Source: Malania oleifera
Lineage: Eukaryota; Streptophyta; Magnoliopsida; Santalales; Ximeniaceae
Direction of reading: 5' to 3'
DNA length: 64,000 nucleotides
NCBI RefSeq assembly: GCF_029873635.1
Contig: NC_080418.1
Location: forward strand, 9,803,062-9,867,061
The notes below the pieces were generated by a model. That model ran no database searches. It worked only from the letters and a program-made list of their open reading frames with translations, and was not told where the DNA came from. Made by a program: the position numbers and the translations under genes. Numbering within the stretch: position 1 is the first letter of the stretch; every line of letters starts with the position of its first letter. Below are positions 12,286 to 24,784 of the stretch, piece after piece.

Positions 12286-13973
12286 TGTTAATCATCCCAA
12301 ACAGGAGTATATAGTCTAAAGGAGGGTGAATAGGCTCTTTTTGCGGAATACATATTTTTTTACAAAATAAAATCTCTTGGTAAGATTCAAGCAATTATAT
12401 CATAATATATGAAATTTAAATCATGCACAAGACAAATAATAAAGAGTATAGGGAGAGAAATATCAACACCGGTATTTTTACGTGGTTCGGCACCAAGTCT
12501 ACGTCCACGCCTTAGCACCAAGTCAAGGATTCCACAATCCACTATGATCTCCTTCACCGGCGGAGAAGCCTTACATCTCGGGTACCAAACCCTACACTAG
12601 GGAACAAATCCCTACTACGCTCTCCAAGAGCCTTCACTTCGGTTCACAACGAACTTTCATCAAACGGTTCACAAAGAACCTTTTACAAGAGATGATGGAT
12701 ACAAAGAAATTGCTCATCAAATAAGCTAATATGAATTACAACACAATCTCACATTACTCTCTCAATGAGTGAATCAAACACAATAAATGAGCAAAAGAGA
12801 GTTGAGCACTTGAATAAGAACAACAATGATGCAAAATGCTTCGAGCTTAGGTTTTTGGTATAAAATGATATTTATGACTAACTTGTGTAAAACCAATCAA
12901 AACCATGTCTAAACAAGCCTAATATCTTGTATTTATAGCCCAAGAGCCAAAAGAGCCGTTAACTAGCCATTGGGGGAAGAAAAGATATTTTATTTCATAA
13001 ACTAACTGTTTTCCGCCTGTTGGAGTAGTTCTGCTCGTTGGATTCGTCAACTAATCACACACTGCCACTCGTCGATGAATTCCCCGAATTCGTCAACGAA
13101 TGCCTTGAATCAGAAAAAGTCATTAACATGAAAGTTGTGACATTTTGTCTTAGCCTTTAAGGAAACCAAGATCGTACTTTTTGAACTTTTCTATCAAAAG
13201 TTATGCCCCAAATACCAAAAGGTGTTTAGAAAATTTGATAGGTGCATAACATAGGTTTTAAACCCAACCAAAAAGCCTTTTAATCACTTGAAAAGTTCTT
13301 GGACAAAAGTATATAAAAATATTAAGTCTAATAAAGTTTAATACTTGTCCAAATGAGTTTCCCTTTGAATATAAGATATCTTGTCAATAAAAACACATTT
13401 AAAAAAAACCATTTTGATATCTTATATATTTGTATGTCATTTATAGAAAATATACTTGACTTCTTTGAAGCTTTAGGACATAAGACTCGTTTTGATAAAA
13501 CTAGGACTAAGTATGAAGACGTTCAAATACCAAGATATTTGAAAACTTGTCCCTTTAGAAGACATATTTGAGTTTAGGATTCATTTAACAAACTCTTAAG
13601 TTTAACTTTGAAAACCAAAAAAGTTGAGTTTGTGATTTTAGTGCAATCCTATAAACTCATGTGTCCTAGTATCCATATGCAATTTGCTCAACTCTTGCCC
13701 AAAAAATATGTATGAAACAAAACCGTAAGAGTTACAAGATATAATACCTTAAGCACACACGCATTACATAAAATCCAACATTAAGCTCCCTTTGGTTGTG
13801 CTTGGGTTCTTCCGAGTACATGTCCATTGATCTTTCTATTTGAACATCAACTTGGTTCGATCTTTACCTTTTGACCAATATTTTATGATCTGCAAAGATG
13901 GAAAACACTAGAAACCACATATAGGTTAATATCATCAAAACACATAAACTAAGATATTGTAGCCACCAAGGCT

Positions 13974-13977
<4 letters not shown>
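12286..13977 (-). mobile_element. Solo LTR, Copia-type, TSD TATAT
   Basis: Read on minus, the LTR starts TGTTAGCCTTGGTGG and ends GGATGATTAACA, 1692 bp. The end nearest 12286 has the gagggtgaatagg block and cacgtggttcggc block found at the 3' ends of many plant Copia LTRs. The flanking TATAT on both sides is compatible with a TSD but weak evidence, because the site is TA-rich. Degenerate GTCGAC motifs occur at 13035-13110. Confidence 0.75.

Positions 13978-14013
<36 letters not shown>
13978..14013 (+). repeat. (AT)n microsatellite
   Basis: A perfect AT run lies immediately beside the right end of the LTR 12286-13977. It probably expanded from the target site. Confidence 0.93.
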
Positions 14014-14018
<5 letters not shown>

Positions 14019-14358
14019 CTCATAAATTACAAAGAAAAAAATAAAATAACATAAAATAAAATTTAGCCCTTCTCCCCCATGTGTGTGCTTAAATTAAAAT
14101 CTTAACTCAACATCAACATCTATTGAAGTGCTAACGGTGTCACCGCTATCTACCTAGGTTCTTTCTTGGTGGCGTTGAATTCTTACAATATTGTTGGCTT
14201 GGGTCGGAAAAAGGGAGAGAACGCTCGTTTGTTCAGCAAGGGAGGAAGAGCTGCCCTTTTTCCTTTATGGCCTTTAGTGGGGATGCTTGCAACCAGCCAT
14301 CAGTTGCTCGTACGCGAGTCTCAATGCATATTAGAGCTGTTGGCAGTGGTGGAGTAGA
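14014..14358. other. Unassigned sequence left of a solo LTR
   Basis: A 63-codon ORF (14166-14357, +) matches nothing I recognise. The sequence is the left half of a target split by the LTR 14359-16861; the right half begins at 16867. The joined sequence gives no long ORF. Confidence 0.4.
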
Positions 14359-16418
14359 TGTAACGCCTCGAACCCTTAAACCCGGTCCGGTGCGTTATAC
14401 CTGATAATCCATAAATCAATATGCAATGAAAAACATAAATATAATCCTCAATCATATAATACTAGAGTTTTCCTATACCTATCTACCAACCATAATAAAT
14501 TAATCATCCACTTGTATTCAACATATATACATATCCCCAAAAACATAAGACATAAAACATAAATATTTACATTCCCAAAAACATCATTTAAATGTTTATA
14601 CCTTTTTTCTTATATCTCCCAAAAATGCTATAAAATCCCGAGCTCTATGAGCTTGATCTCGAGGAGGTCCTGAAAAAGATACATTTATATTCGGGTGAGA
14701 CACATCTCAGTAAGGGAGGAAACAATATATTAAAACAATGTGTGGCTAACATGAGTATATAATAATATAATATTTAACATTTGATCGTTAACATAATTTC
14801 TGAAATCATTCTCTGAACCTAATCAATCACATGCAAAAAAATTAACCCACGAGATTACCCAAGGATAGGGGTGATTATCCGCCCATACAAGTAGTACCCC
14901 TCTACTCTGATACATTTGGCAACCTGAAGGTCACTACTGAAGCATATCAGGGCACTCACCTTACTCAGTAAGCCCTCTAGTGTTAGATTGATCTCGTACT
15001 CACACAATTCAAACAAATGTTTACCAGCGAAGGTCTCAAGGATAGGGAAATCTACTCGCACATACAAGTAGGTTCCCTCTGTCCTAGTGCGTTATGCAGC
15101 CTACTGCTACATTTGATACTATTAGCGCACTCACCTTTCTCAACAAGCCCTCAGGCGAAGAGTATGCCCCGTCCCAATTATAACATATTCTATTGCATAA
15201 ATACTTCTAATATCATAATACATTATTCTTTTTGTCATTATTCAACCATTCACATCTGTTTATGTTCATAGTTTTAACATTTCATTTCATTTCACTTCAA
15301 GTGACTCTTTCCCATTTACATCGTTCACATTTCACATTTCATTCCATTGTCATTTCATTGCCATTTCATTCCATTTTCATTTCATTCACTCGTACTACAA
15401 CTGCTATTTAGCCATCATCAGTTAGTTCATCTAGAAATGCGTTAGAATCTACTAACACAGCTTCTTTTAACTGTCATCAGTTAGTCCACATAGAAATACA
15501 CTAGAATCTGCTAACACGACTCTTTTTAGCTATCTTACATTTACGTGGTTGCATTAACATATACAAATAGCATAGTTCATATCATATTTCATTCTTAATG
15601 CATTACTGACTTAGTCTGCATCTCATACATTTAACATATATTTGTACAGAACTTACATTTACTCATGCCACACAATTTAGTAATAAAATTCACACATATT
15701 CCTTGTAAAATAAGCTAACTCACATTTAGAATTTGAATAATGAAAATATAATTTTCATTTCTTCAATAATTTTCCAGAAAATACATTTCACTTTCATCAG
15801 TCCATTTTCACATATACATAGCTAAATAAGCAGTCCTGGGCTTAGAAAATATAATTTACATGGTTAGCATTCTAAAACCTATACCAAAACATATACATAA
15901 GTATAACATAATTCATTATCTTTTATTTCATGAAATATGATTTAATATATAATTTCCCCTTACCTGACTTCCTGAACTACGCCAATAGGATCTCGAAAAA
16001 TGCCTATGGCGCTCACCCGAACCCTGAATCAAAAATCCTAATTCCATTAAATTAACCCTAAATAAAATACTATTTTAATATTTCCTAGGGTCATAAATTT
16101 CAAATAAATAGTTATACCCTCAAATATAACCAATTTACCTAATTCCTCAAATCCCACTCTTGCTTTGGAGTGGGGCTTAGAAAATTCAACTTAGAAATTT
16201 ACTCACGCCAAAATGACGACAGTCGCGACTTGGATCACGTGGTGGTATTCGATCATCGATTTACCGGCAAATTTAAAGAGAAATTGAGAAATTAGGAAAA
16301 AGTTACCTTACCCCAAGAATGGTACCTACGCCGCTCTCACGACCAGTAGAAATGTCAGTAGCGGAGTTAGAAATCCAATAACACCTTCTGTTTCTCAATC
16401 AGCCGCAAATCTATTGAG

Positions 16419-16487
<69 letters not shown>

Positions 16488-16637
16488 TGGAGATGGAGGT
16501 GAGAACGGAGACTGGATAGAGACTTGGAGAGGGGCTGAGAGGCGCTGGCGAGTCTAGAAAGATGCAAATTTCAATTTGCATTCTCACCTTCAAATTGCAT
16601 TAAATGCAATCTTACTAACCATATTAATATTGTTATA

Positions 16638-16671
<34 letters not shown>

Positions 16672-16737
16672 CCATTATTTTTTTAAAATCCAATTTAATA
16701 ATGTTTAATTTAATAACTAATTAATTTAATTAATTAA

Positions 16738-16771
<34 letters not shown>

Positions 16772-16861
16772 TTCCACACTATTCCTTTTATTTATTTATT
16801 TATTATTTATCTATTATTTTTTCTAATTATTTTAATCATTTTAATTTTTCAGGTCTTTACA
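14359..16861 (-). mobile_element. Solo LTR, Gypsy-type family G2, TSD GTAGA
   Basis: The 2503-bp LTR runs from TGTAACGCCTCGAACCC to GGTCTTTACA. It is flanked by the perfect duplication GTAGA (14354-14358 and 16862-16866). It contains a (GA)n tract and AT-rich runs. Shared blocks such as the taccccaagaatggtacctac region relate it to 8820-11958 and, in the opposite orientation, to 25930-28182. No internal region is present. Confidence 0.9.
16424..16480 (+). repeat. (GA)n microsatellite
   Basis: About 28 GA units are followed by a short GGAGAT run, inside the solo LTR. Long apparent Ser-Leu reading frames on the minus strand here are artefacts of the repeat. Confidence 0.97.
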
Positions 16862-16866
16862 GTAGA

Positions 16867-17480
16867 CCAACATCATCAAAAACCCTTAGTGTGATGACTG
16901 CGGTATTGACATCGTAAGGGTTAGGGTTCATTGAAGTGATGACAGTTGTAAGTTTCATATACAAAATATTGCCGATAGGGATGAGGGTACGAGTAGTTGA
17001 GAAAAATGGTGGAAGCACTACTCGGGGCGGTAGTAGCGGAGGAGGTAAGATGGATAACTGGTGGGATAGTAGTTGAAGTGATGGCCTCTTCAATTGATCC
17101 TTACCTACGCCTATGGTTTTTGAACCATAAGTGTACATTCTTCGGCTCAATCGGACCATATCGTCGGAGTCGTGTTGCAAGCGAGATAGTTCGCTCCACA
17201 AAAGGGAGTTCCTTTTGACTGTTGCGGAAGACCTCCTTTAGAATCCCCAACTGTTCCTTGCTGGGTTTCCACCTTTGGATTGACGATCTAGCGCTACTTT
17301 CAGCAACCTAGGGAGTTGGGTGATTTGGAAACATTTTTAGTTAAATGAAGTGAGCAATGAGACAACTAAGAGGAAATTTGGGAAGAGCTAATCTCTGCAA
17401 ACCAAAATGCGGTTGTTCAAGATGGAAGAAGGCTGTGATGCTTAGAGTTCGAGGAGGGCAGACCCTTTTTATAGGGGAGT
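16867..17480. other. Unassigned, GC-richer stretch
   Basis: This is the right half of the target of the solo LTR 14359-16861. A minus-strand frame of 114 codons (17201-16857) runs through it but matches no family I know and crosses the LTR boundary, so it is probably chance or a relic. Base composition is richer in GC than the flanks. Confidence 0.35.
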
Positions 17481-17482
17481 GA

Positions 17483-17745
17483 CTGTGTGTCATGGAAATC
17501 AATAGAGAGCGATGTGTGTCGTGAGAATCGAAAGAGAGCGACACGTGCCGAGAATATCGAACGCGCAACGCGTTTTTGCAAAAATCGAGAGAGTGATGTG
17601 TGCTGCAAGAATCAAAAGAGAACGACACGTGTCGCAAGCGACGCATTTTTGCGAAAATCGAGGTAGAGTGACGTGTGTCGCAAGAATCTAGGGAAAGCAA
17701 CGCGTACCGCGAAAATCGAGCGAGCGATGCGTATTGCAAAATTCG
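17483..17745. repeat. Degenerate 29-bp CpG-rich minisatellite
   Basis: About eight imperfect units of roughly 29 bp, with a core like GTGTCGCAAGAATCGA and a spacer of GAGAGCGA type. Two units carry an extra CGACGCATTTTTGC-like segment. CpG density is high for this AT-rich region. The 141-codon minus-strand frame across it is made by the repeat. Confidence 0.7.
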
Positions 17746-17825
17746 CGTAATCAAGGTTCTGTTCATGTTTCTACATCTTCATTAATGCTTTAACTATAAT
17801 TAATCTCATCCATAGGTCACCACTT

Positions 17826-17996
17826 GGGTGGGTGGCCTAGTGGTAGGGGGCTGGTCATGCCTCAATGAGGTCACGATTTCAAATCTTCCCCCCTCCCACT
17901 TTGCCCAAGTGGTCTCATACCCTAGCCTTACTTCGGGGGTAAGTAAGCTATAGCTAATGATTCCCACCCATGAGACTATATTTTATTTATTTATTT
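17826..17996 (+). mobile_element. tRNA-derived SINE-like element
   Basis: The head contains TGGCCTAGTGG, a good match to the Pol III A box. About 45 bp later comes GATTTCAAATC, a degenerate B box with the CG lost. A non-tRNA body and an ATTT-rich tail (17983-17999) follow. I found no convincing TSD. The family is not identified. Confidence 0.6.
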
Positions 17997-18159
17997 ATTA
18001 TTAAGTTACTTTGAGCCACCTATGTACATTTTTGTATAAGGAGCTCTACTCTAATATATATTGTTGTGGACAATCCTGGGCAGGGCTAGTTAATTTCCTT
18101 AACTATCTTCGAAGAAGAAGCCTACAATAATTGAATGATGAACTTGAATTTTTATTTGA

Positions 18160-19520
18160 ATTTAAATATAATATAGTAACATTTAAATTGTATTTAATTC
18201 CTTATAAACTAATGAAAAATTAAAATTAAAGATTTCGTCAAAAACTATATTCCTAAATCAAGTTTAAATATTTTGATGAGAACTAAATATGCAATATAAA
18301 AATACATATTCATATCCAACTTGCACATGCAAATGAATTTTGGATAAAGTAAGATTTCATAACAGACCGTTTGTTCATATCTATTTGTATGTGTAGCACC
18401 TCCAAACCCAATAGGGTCTAAGGTGCTACTTCCTATAAATGTTTTAAGCGAAAATAAAATAATAACAACGAAAATAAATAAACCTTGAATATCATTATAT
18501 TATTATATTTATATATTTGGTTAGATTATGAATATGAAATTTTAATTTATTGATGTACCTAATTTAAAAATTAATTATGGATCATCAATATATGTGTACA
18601 TGTTTCTACAATAATATATTTAAACTAATTGACGTGTGCCCACAATAATACTTTTTTTTTTTAATAGTTGTGTCAAACAAACCGTATTTGTTGGATCTGG
18701 ATTGAATTCGATTGTTGATTAAATGAGAAGCTGTAAAACTAGAGAAAGATTCATGGTCAATTCTCAGATTCATAACAATAGGCTAGGGAATTGAATCAAA
18801 TTGGATGATTATAAAAATATTGGATTTAAGTAAATAATTGTTTAAATATGCATTAGTTTGCATTCAGGTTCAATCAATTTTATATAGCCTTAATCCAAGC
18901 CCACTGCCATCTTATAAAATTCCACACCGGCTTGTCCTTTCTTCGGTTTGACCACATTCATAAGGAAGACATTCCAAGCTATTAGGCAATCATTTATTAA
19001 GAAAGATTCCCAAGCTTCACCACATATGGGCATTTTTACTTCCAAATATTAAAATATTATTATTATTACTATAGTAGGATAGTGCGTGAAAGTAAATAAT
19101 CAATTTGTAAATAATAAATAAGCTAAAAATATATAACCTATATTATTCTCGTTTTTTTTATTTAAATATAATATAGTAAAATTAATTTTTATAAATTTAT
19201 ACAAAATTACGATTAAATATTTCGTCAAAATCTATACTCCTAAATCAAACTTGGAAACTTGATGGGAGTTGAATATTGAATATATATAAAGACCCAGTAG
19301 GAGTGCCACTTCCTATAAATAATTTAAGCGAAAATAAAATAATAACAATGAAAATAAATAAACCTAAAATATTATTATATTATTATATTTATATATTACG
19401 AAAATGAAATTTTTGTTTGTCGATGTACCTAATTTAAAAATTAATTGTGGATCATCAATATGTGTACGTGTTTCTACAAACATAATATATTTTAACTAAT
19501 TGACATGTCTTCAATAACAC
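18160..19520 (+). repeat. Diverged direct duplication (about 18160-18650 and 19150-19515)
   Basis: The two segments share a long run of matching blocks in the same order: atttaaatataatatagta, atttcgtcaaaa, cacttcctataaat, agcgaaaataaaataataac, gatgtacctaatttaaaaat and ggatcatcaatat. They are about 0.9-1.0 kb apart and 80-90% alike by eye. No ORF is present. They may be two LTRs or MITE copies of an unidentified AT-rich element; termini were not found. Confidence 0.6.
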
Positions 19521-19787
19521 TACCATCTTTAATAGAGAATATAGGATTGTTATCTGTCTTTGAGAGTTTTCACATTAATCTCATTTCCTCTAATGTGGCT
19601 ATCTTTAGGATCCATTCTTAAACAATGATCAAATGTTATTTTAAAATCATAAATCTATTGTTAACGCATAATAATATAACAGATTATAAGAAATATCTTA
19701 AACTACCTAATCTTACCCAAATAATGTTTTATGCCCAAGCTCTGGCAAGAGTTATTTGTTAGAGTCTGCAGAACCTATATCCTAGGC

Positions 19788-21095
19788 TCTGATACCAATT
19801 GTAAGGACCCGAACCCGAGTGGGTTCCTAAATATAAATTTTTCAGTGGTAGCAAATAAATCTAAATTATTTTTATTACCAGAGCACTAATTAGCTTTATT
19901 ACAAATATATATTTCATCTATTAAAATTAACATTCTTAAAATTCTAAAATACATAAACATATTCTAAAATTGTATTATGTTAAATTTTTATTCTACTCCG
20001 CTCTTTCTATTCTCACCCATGCACTTGCTACGCCAGATTTCTAATACACTCTTCAAAATTTTCTAAAATGTAAAATAATGATTGGGGGTGAGACGATGCT
20101 CAGTAAGTAAATAAAATTATTATTAATTTGTGGCCAAAATGAACTTTCATAATATTATAATTTTGTAAAATAACATTTAATATTGAAACTTCAAGACTGT
20201 ATTTAAAATAAATATAAATTTTAAAAAAATTTATAAAACTTTTAACATCAACTATAGTAGTAAAATTTTATAACTATACACTGTAATTGTTAAATTGAAC
20301 TTATTAACTTTAAAAATGTAATTATAATACTTAATTATATATATGTATAGTTTTCCTTACATGTTTCCTTCAGATCATCATTTAGGCACAAAAATGGCTT
20401 TATTCACATAAACATATACTTTTTCTTCAAATCATCAATAGCTTTGTACACGTAATTATATATGTATATACATATACTGTAAAAATCTCCATTAGAGAGT
20501 TAATCGTAAATCATGTTTACCCCCATGATTGGGTTATACGGTCCGAAGACTGGACTTAGTTAGCTGGTTAGTCAAACTAAATTAATGTACATCGTTATTA
20601 AGTGAGATTTTCTCTATTAAGTCTTGACTTAAAACCAGGTGTACACTCAGGAGAAATTCACTACCATATATAACTATTCTATAAACCAGTGTGAGTGCAC
20701 TCTCATCCATTTAAATTTTAGGCTATGGTACCGAGTATTCATAATTTTCTATATTCTCTGAACCATATGGGGTTTTGAAAACATCTTATTATATAATTTA
20801 TACAATTAAAATAATATCATGAAGATTTCATTTTTACTCATATTTTGATGAAATACGCAACGTAAAAATAAACTCATATCATCTTTATTTATATTTTTGT
20901 GAAATATGTAACGTAAAAATAAACTCATGTCATATGATTTTCGTGTTAAAAATATTTTCTTGAATAGAAATTAATGTTATAAAATACCTGAGGGGTTTAG
21001 AACATTTCTTAACTCAAAAATAACGCAAGTATATTAAAGATAAAACTGGTATAATTAAATATGCGTAAAAATAAATTCAGAAAAATTTTATAAAA
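19788..21095 (-). mobile_element. Gypsy-type LTR fragment with primer-binding site
   Basis: 19788-19799 read on minus is ATTGGTATCAGAG, a Met-tRNA primer site. It abuts an LTR end (CCTTACA) at 19800. The LTR (TGTAAGGACCCG on +) runs right to about 21095, where sequence changes abruptly into Copia gag, so its 5' end is lost. AT-rich, no ORFs. Confidence 0.6.
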
Positions 21096-22540
21096 AATAA
21101 CCAAGACCCTCTTTACTTAAGGAGTTTCTTTGGGCACCAAGTAGTTTTTCGAAATTGCGTTTACCCTCGGTGAATTTAAAAATGATTTTGGAGCTATCCT
21201 CTAATTTTCTTTCAAGTTCAGTAATAGTAACAACCTTTTCTTTTAAAACGGAAGCATGAGAGGTTTTTGCACAATTTTGACCAATTTTCACATTTCTTTT
21301 TCAAATCATCATTTTCTTTGGTCATTTTACTCAACAGTTTAGATACACGAATATAATCAAATTTTAATTCTCTAAATGTAGACATGCAGTCAGAATCAAA
21401 ATCATCAAATGAATAATATGAAGATAATGAACTAGAAGACAATACCTCATCAACGTGTGCCATCAAGCACAGATTAGCAACCTCTGAATTGCTGTCGTCT
21501 GATTCTGATTCGTTGCTGCTAAGTTTATCCCATGATGTTCCAGCTTTCATGGCTTTCTTCTTTTTCTTAACTTCCTTTTTTAGCAGTGGGCAGTCTGGTT
21601 TGATATGTCCAATCTTATTGCAGTTATAACACGTAGGAGCATTTGATTTTTCTTTTCTTTTGCTAGACTCTCCCTTCTCAATCGTAGACTCCCTATATTT
21701 TTTGTAGGGCTTTCTATTTTTCCTGAAAATCTGCTAAGCTTTCTAGTTAGCATTGCCATATCATCATCAATATCAGGTTCGCTGCAATCACTAGATGAGT
21801 TAGTGGAGATTTTTAATGCAGTTACTTTCTTAGCCTTATTATGCTCAGTAAGTCTTTCATTTATGGTTAATTCATAAGTGATAAGGGAACCTATCAGTTC
21901 ATCTAAGGACATAGCCTTAAGGTCTCTACCCTCAGCAATGGCCGTAACCTTGGCTTCCCAAACAGGAGGCAAACCTCTAAAGATCTTCCTAATCATCTCA
22001 TACGTGGGATAGGTCTTCCTTAATGCATGTAATGAGTTTATGATGTGTGTGAATCTAGTGTACATGCTCTGAATGGACTCACCTACATTCATCCTAAATG
22101 CCTCATATTCACTGGTCAACATATCTATCCTACTGTCCTTCACATCTCTAGTACCCTCATATGTGACTTCTAACTTATCCCATATTTCTTTTGCAGTAGA
22201 GCATGCCATAATCCTGTTAAACTCATTTGCATCAAGACTACAATATAAAATATTCATGGCAGTGGCGTTAAGACTAACAGCTATCATATCATCATCATCT
22301 TATTCATCCTCAGTCTTAGGAACCTTAGCTACGCCCTCAGTTTTCGTAGGGACATAGTTTCCCTTAGAGACAATCCTCCACACCTTCCAATCAGTATTCT
22401 GAAGGTAGATGCGCATCCTCTGTTTCCAAAAGGTGTAATTAACACTACTGAAAACAGGAAATCGTGTGGATGATGGTCCTTTAGGAAAAGGGTTCACGGT
22501 GCTATGAGTCATATGCGATCTTTTGCAAAATAACAACTAG
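21096..22540 (-). pseudogene. Copia gag polyprotein, broken and truncated
   Basis: On the minus strand, 22536-22300 encodes the Gag N-terminus (motif FSSVNYTFWKQRMRIYLQ). 22287-21660 encodes the UBN2-type core (YCSLDANEFNRIMACSTAKE, then EGTRDVKDSRIDML). After a frameshift near 21660 comes an intact CCHC knuckle CYNCNKIGHIKPDC (near 21630-21590), then an acidic serine-rich segment and a coiled-coil-like Lys/Glu segment to 21096. A stop near 22288 separates the first two blocks. Protease, integrase and RT are absent. The gag directly follows the primer site beside the LTR at 22568. Confidence 0.88.
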
Positions 22541-22567
22541 TCTATGCAACGTGGCTCTAATACCAAT
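22541..22567 (-). other. Primer-binding site of Copia element
   Basis: On minus, ATTGGTATTAGAGCC directly follows the LTR end GCTAACA at 22568. This matches the initiator Met-tRNA complement with one change. It fixes the polarity of the LTR to its right and of the gag to its left. Confidence 0.85.
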
Positions 22568-24784
22568 TGTTAGCTTTACCGAGATCCCAAGAGGGGGGGG
22601 TGAATTGGTATTTTTAAATTTTAATCCCTAGGTTAATCTCCTAACACTAGTATATTCACAACCCTATGGTCAATCTAGTGTAAGTAAAGTAAATGTTTAC
22701 CATAAAGTAAATAAAACGATTTAATCAAATACACATGCACCAGAAAGTAGTAAGGTAAGAGTGACACACAGAAATGTTATCGAGGTTCAACCAATTGCCT
22801 ACGTCCCCACCTTAGCTAACAAGCAAAAAGATTATCACTATCACTTGCTCACTTAAACGGGCGGAGCAGCACCTATACAAACCAGGTTAATTAGCACAGG
22901 ACTGACCTCAACCTTTACACCAATCCTTATCGGGTTGGATTACCGCCCCCTCAAGCCACGCCTGGAAACACTCAGATTTTACAATCAAATGGTACAATAG
23001 AAAAGTGCTTTCACATAAAGCAGATTTGTACCCAAATACGTTCAATTACAAACACAAAAAATGATTTAATATGTAAGCTCAGTGTGATCTTATATTTCAA
23101 CTCTCAAATATGATTGCTATCAGTGTAATGAGTGCGTGAGAGTATCAACAAACAATCTTTGTATCTTAAGATATTCAAATAACCATGTTCACACAAGATG
23201 TCAAGTAGCCTTAAAAATATCAATCAACATGATATTTTAATCGCGTGAATATGTATATGCTTGGTTTGCAAAATATATGTAATCCTTGTATTCAGCAAAT
23301 AATATGTGAGTGAATGAATATTGCAACAAAGATCACTATTACAAACACAAATATCTTTTCACAAAATATGTAGATCTAAATCACACAAGATATTTGAGAG
23401 TGTTTTTGAAAACGTTTTTGCAATAAAAATAAATAAATACAAACTTCCTAAGCTATTGCAACACAACTGCAATACTCAGAAGCTTAAGGCAAGTCTTCTT
23501 AAGATAGGCTTATCGGCAAAACCCCCTAAGAATACTTACGTTTAGTTCTCGGTAAAAACGAATCAATCACACAAAAATAGGATAGCAAACCTTTTCAATA
23601 CAGACACTCAATCAACTTACAGAGGGTTTAGACAATGGTGGCAGGTAAGTATGAGTGAATGGATATTCAAAATCGCAAGATAGGAAGTTCTGGAGAAATT
23701 TTCTTAATCGTATATTTTCAATCTGTATGTAATGTCTCTAAATAAAAAGTATATATAGGGATACCATAAATGATGCTCGCTGGGGACATGGTCGGCATTT
23801 TTAGAAAAGATTAATACCATTTTTAGTAATTAAAATAGTTAAATAAGGTAACATTTCAAAATAGCCCAAGAGCATCGGTCGACCAGAAACATTTTTGGTT
23901 GACCAGAGTTCATAAGGTTCGGTCGACTAGGTCAAAAATGAAATTTAGAGTCGTTCGACCAGATCAATATGTCCGAGTCGATTTTTCAAAATCAGCGCGG
24001 TTCGGTCGACCAGGCAAAAATGAACTAAGGGCTCGGTCGACCGAAAAGAGGCGATTTTTCAATTCTCCAAGGTTCGGTCGACTAGAACTATAATAAACTA
24101 GACTGGTCGGTCAACCAGACCGTTGGATCCCACACGTGGGAATTCGGTCGACTAGGTTGGTGCAGTACAAAAGGTCTCGGTCGACCAGGAAGTCAAACAG
24201 TTGACTCCAAGGGGTTTTGGTCGACCAGGGTGAAATGAACTTCAAAGGCTCAGTCGATCGGACTGAAGTCAAACTGTTGACCCAGACCGTTTTCGGTCGA
24301 CCAGGTAAAAAATGACCTGCATAGGTTGGTAGCTTGAAAGTACAAAACTTGTGCATTTCGGTCCTTTTTCAAACAAGCGATCACCCAAATCAAATGATCA
24401 ATCATATGTATGCATGAGTGAGTTTCCTAGGGTCATTTCAGGCCTTTTTGAGTGTACCGAAAAAATCAGGTGTCGGTCAACCGAACTTCCCTAAGGTCTT
24501 TCTATGGTCATTTGATTTTGAGCTTACGTATTAGACCATGCATGTGATGTGTGTGATTATTACATACAGAAAAGCCCTAATTACTATTACAAACCCTTTA
24601 CATGAATGAAATATATTGCAACATAAGAAATTGGGTCTTCAATAGAAATTTGGTCTTCAAGCTTCACTTTCTTCATGTGCATTATGATCTGTCAATTTAA
24701 ATTCCTATACAAAGTCTTAAGTACCCATTAGATACAATGAGTATTTGTCATAATCAAAATCGGGCATGACCTATAAGGTCAACA
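22568..24784 (-). mobile_element. 5' LTR of Copia element, family C1
   Basis: The 2217-bp LTR starts at 24784 on minus (TGTTGACCTTATAGG) and ends at 22568 (AAAGCTAACA), with the primer site next to it. The left part holds the caagagggg/gtgaattgg block and the tacgtccccacc block. The U3 (23870-24490) holds about fourteen GGTTCGGTCGACC-like motifs. The right flank is LINE ORF2 sequence. The 3' half of the element is missing, so no TSD could be tested. Confidence 0.88.
23870..24490 (-). repeat. GGTCGACC palindrome array in Copia LTR U3
   Basis: About fourteen copies of a CGGTCGACCR motif, many preceded by GGTT or followed by AGG, lie about 30-45 bp apart. They sit between the LTR start and the region matching the TATA-like block. 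Variants GTCAACC, GTCGACT and GTCGATC fit CpG decay. The same slot in the C1 LTRs at 1-270 and 3030-3400 carries CGGGCGACCGAACC instead. Confidence 0.75.

Noticed and set aside
16367-16593. Ser/Leu-rich ORFs over GA tracts (also at 8155-8440, 9973-10188, 43579-43797)
   Set aside because: They are translations of microsatellites, not genes.
17341-17766. 141-codon minus-strand ORF
   Set aside because: It is an artefact of the 29-bp repeat; the peptide is just the repeat translated.
17826-17900. A true tRNA gene
   Set aside because: The A box is good, but the anticodon and T arms do not fold and the B box has lost its CG; it is a SINE head.
23870-24490. CRISPR-like array
   Set aside because: Short repeats spaced 30-45 bp suggested it at first, but the units are degenerate palindromes in a retrotransposon LTR of a plant, with no constant repeat or cas gene.
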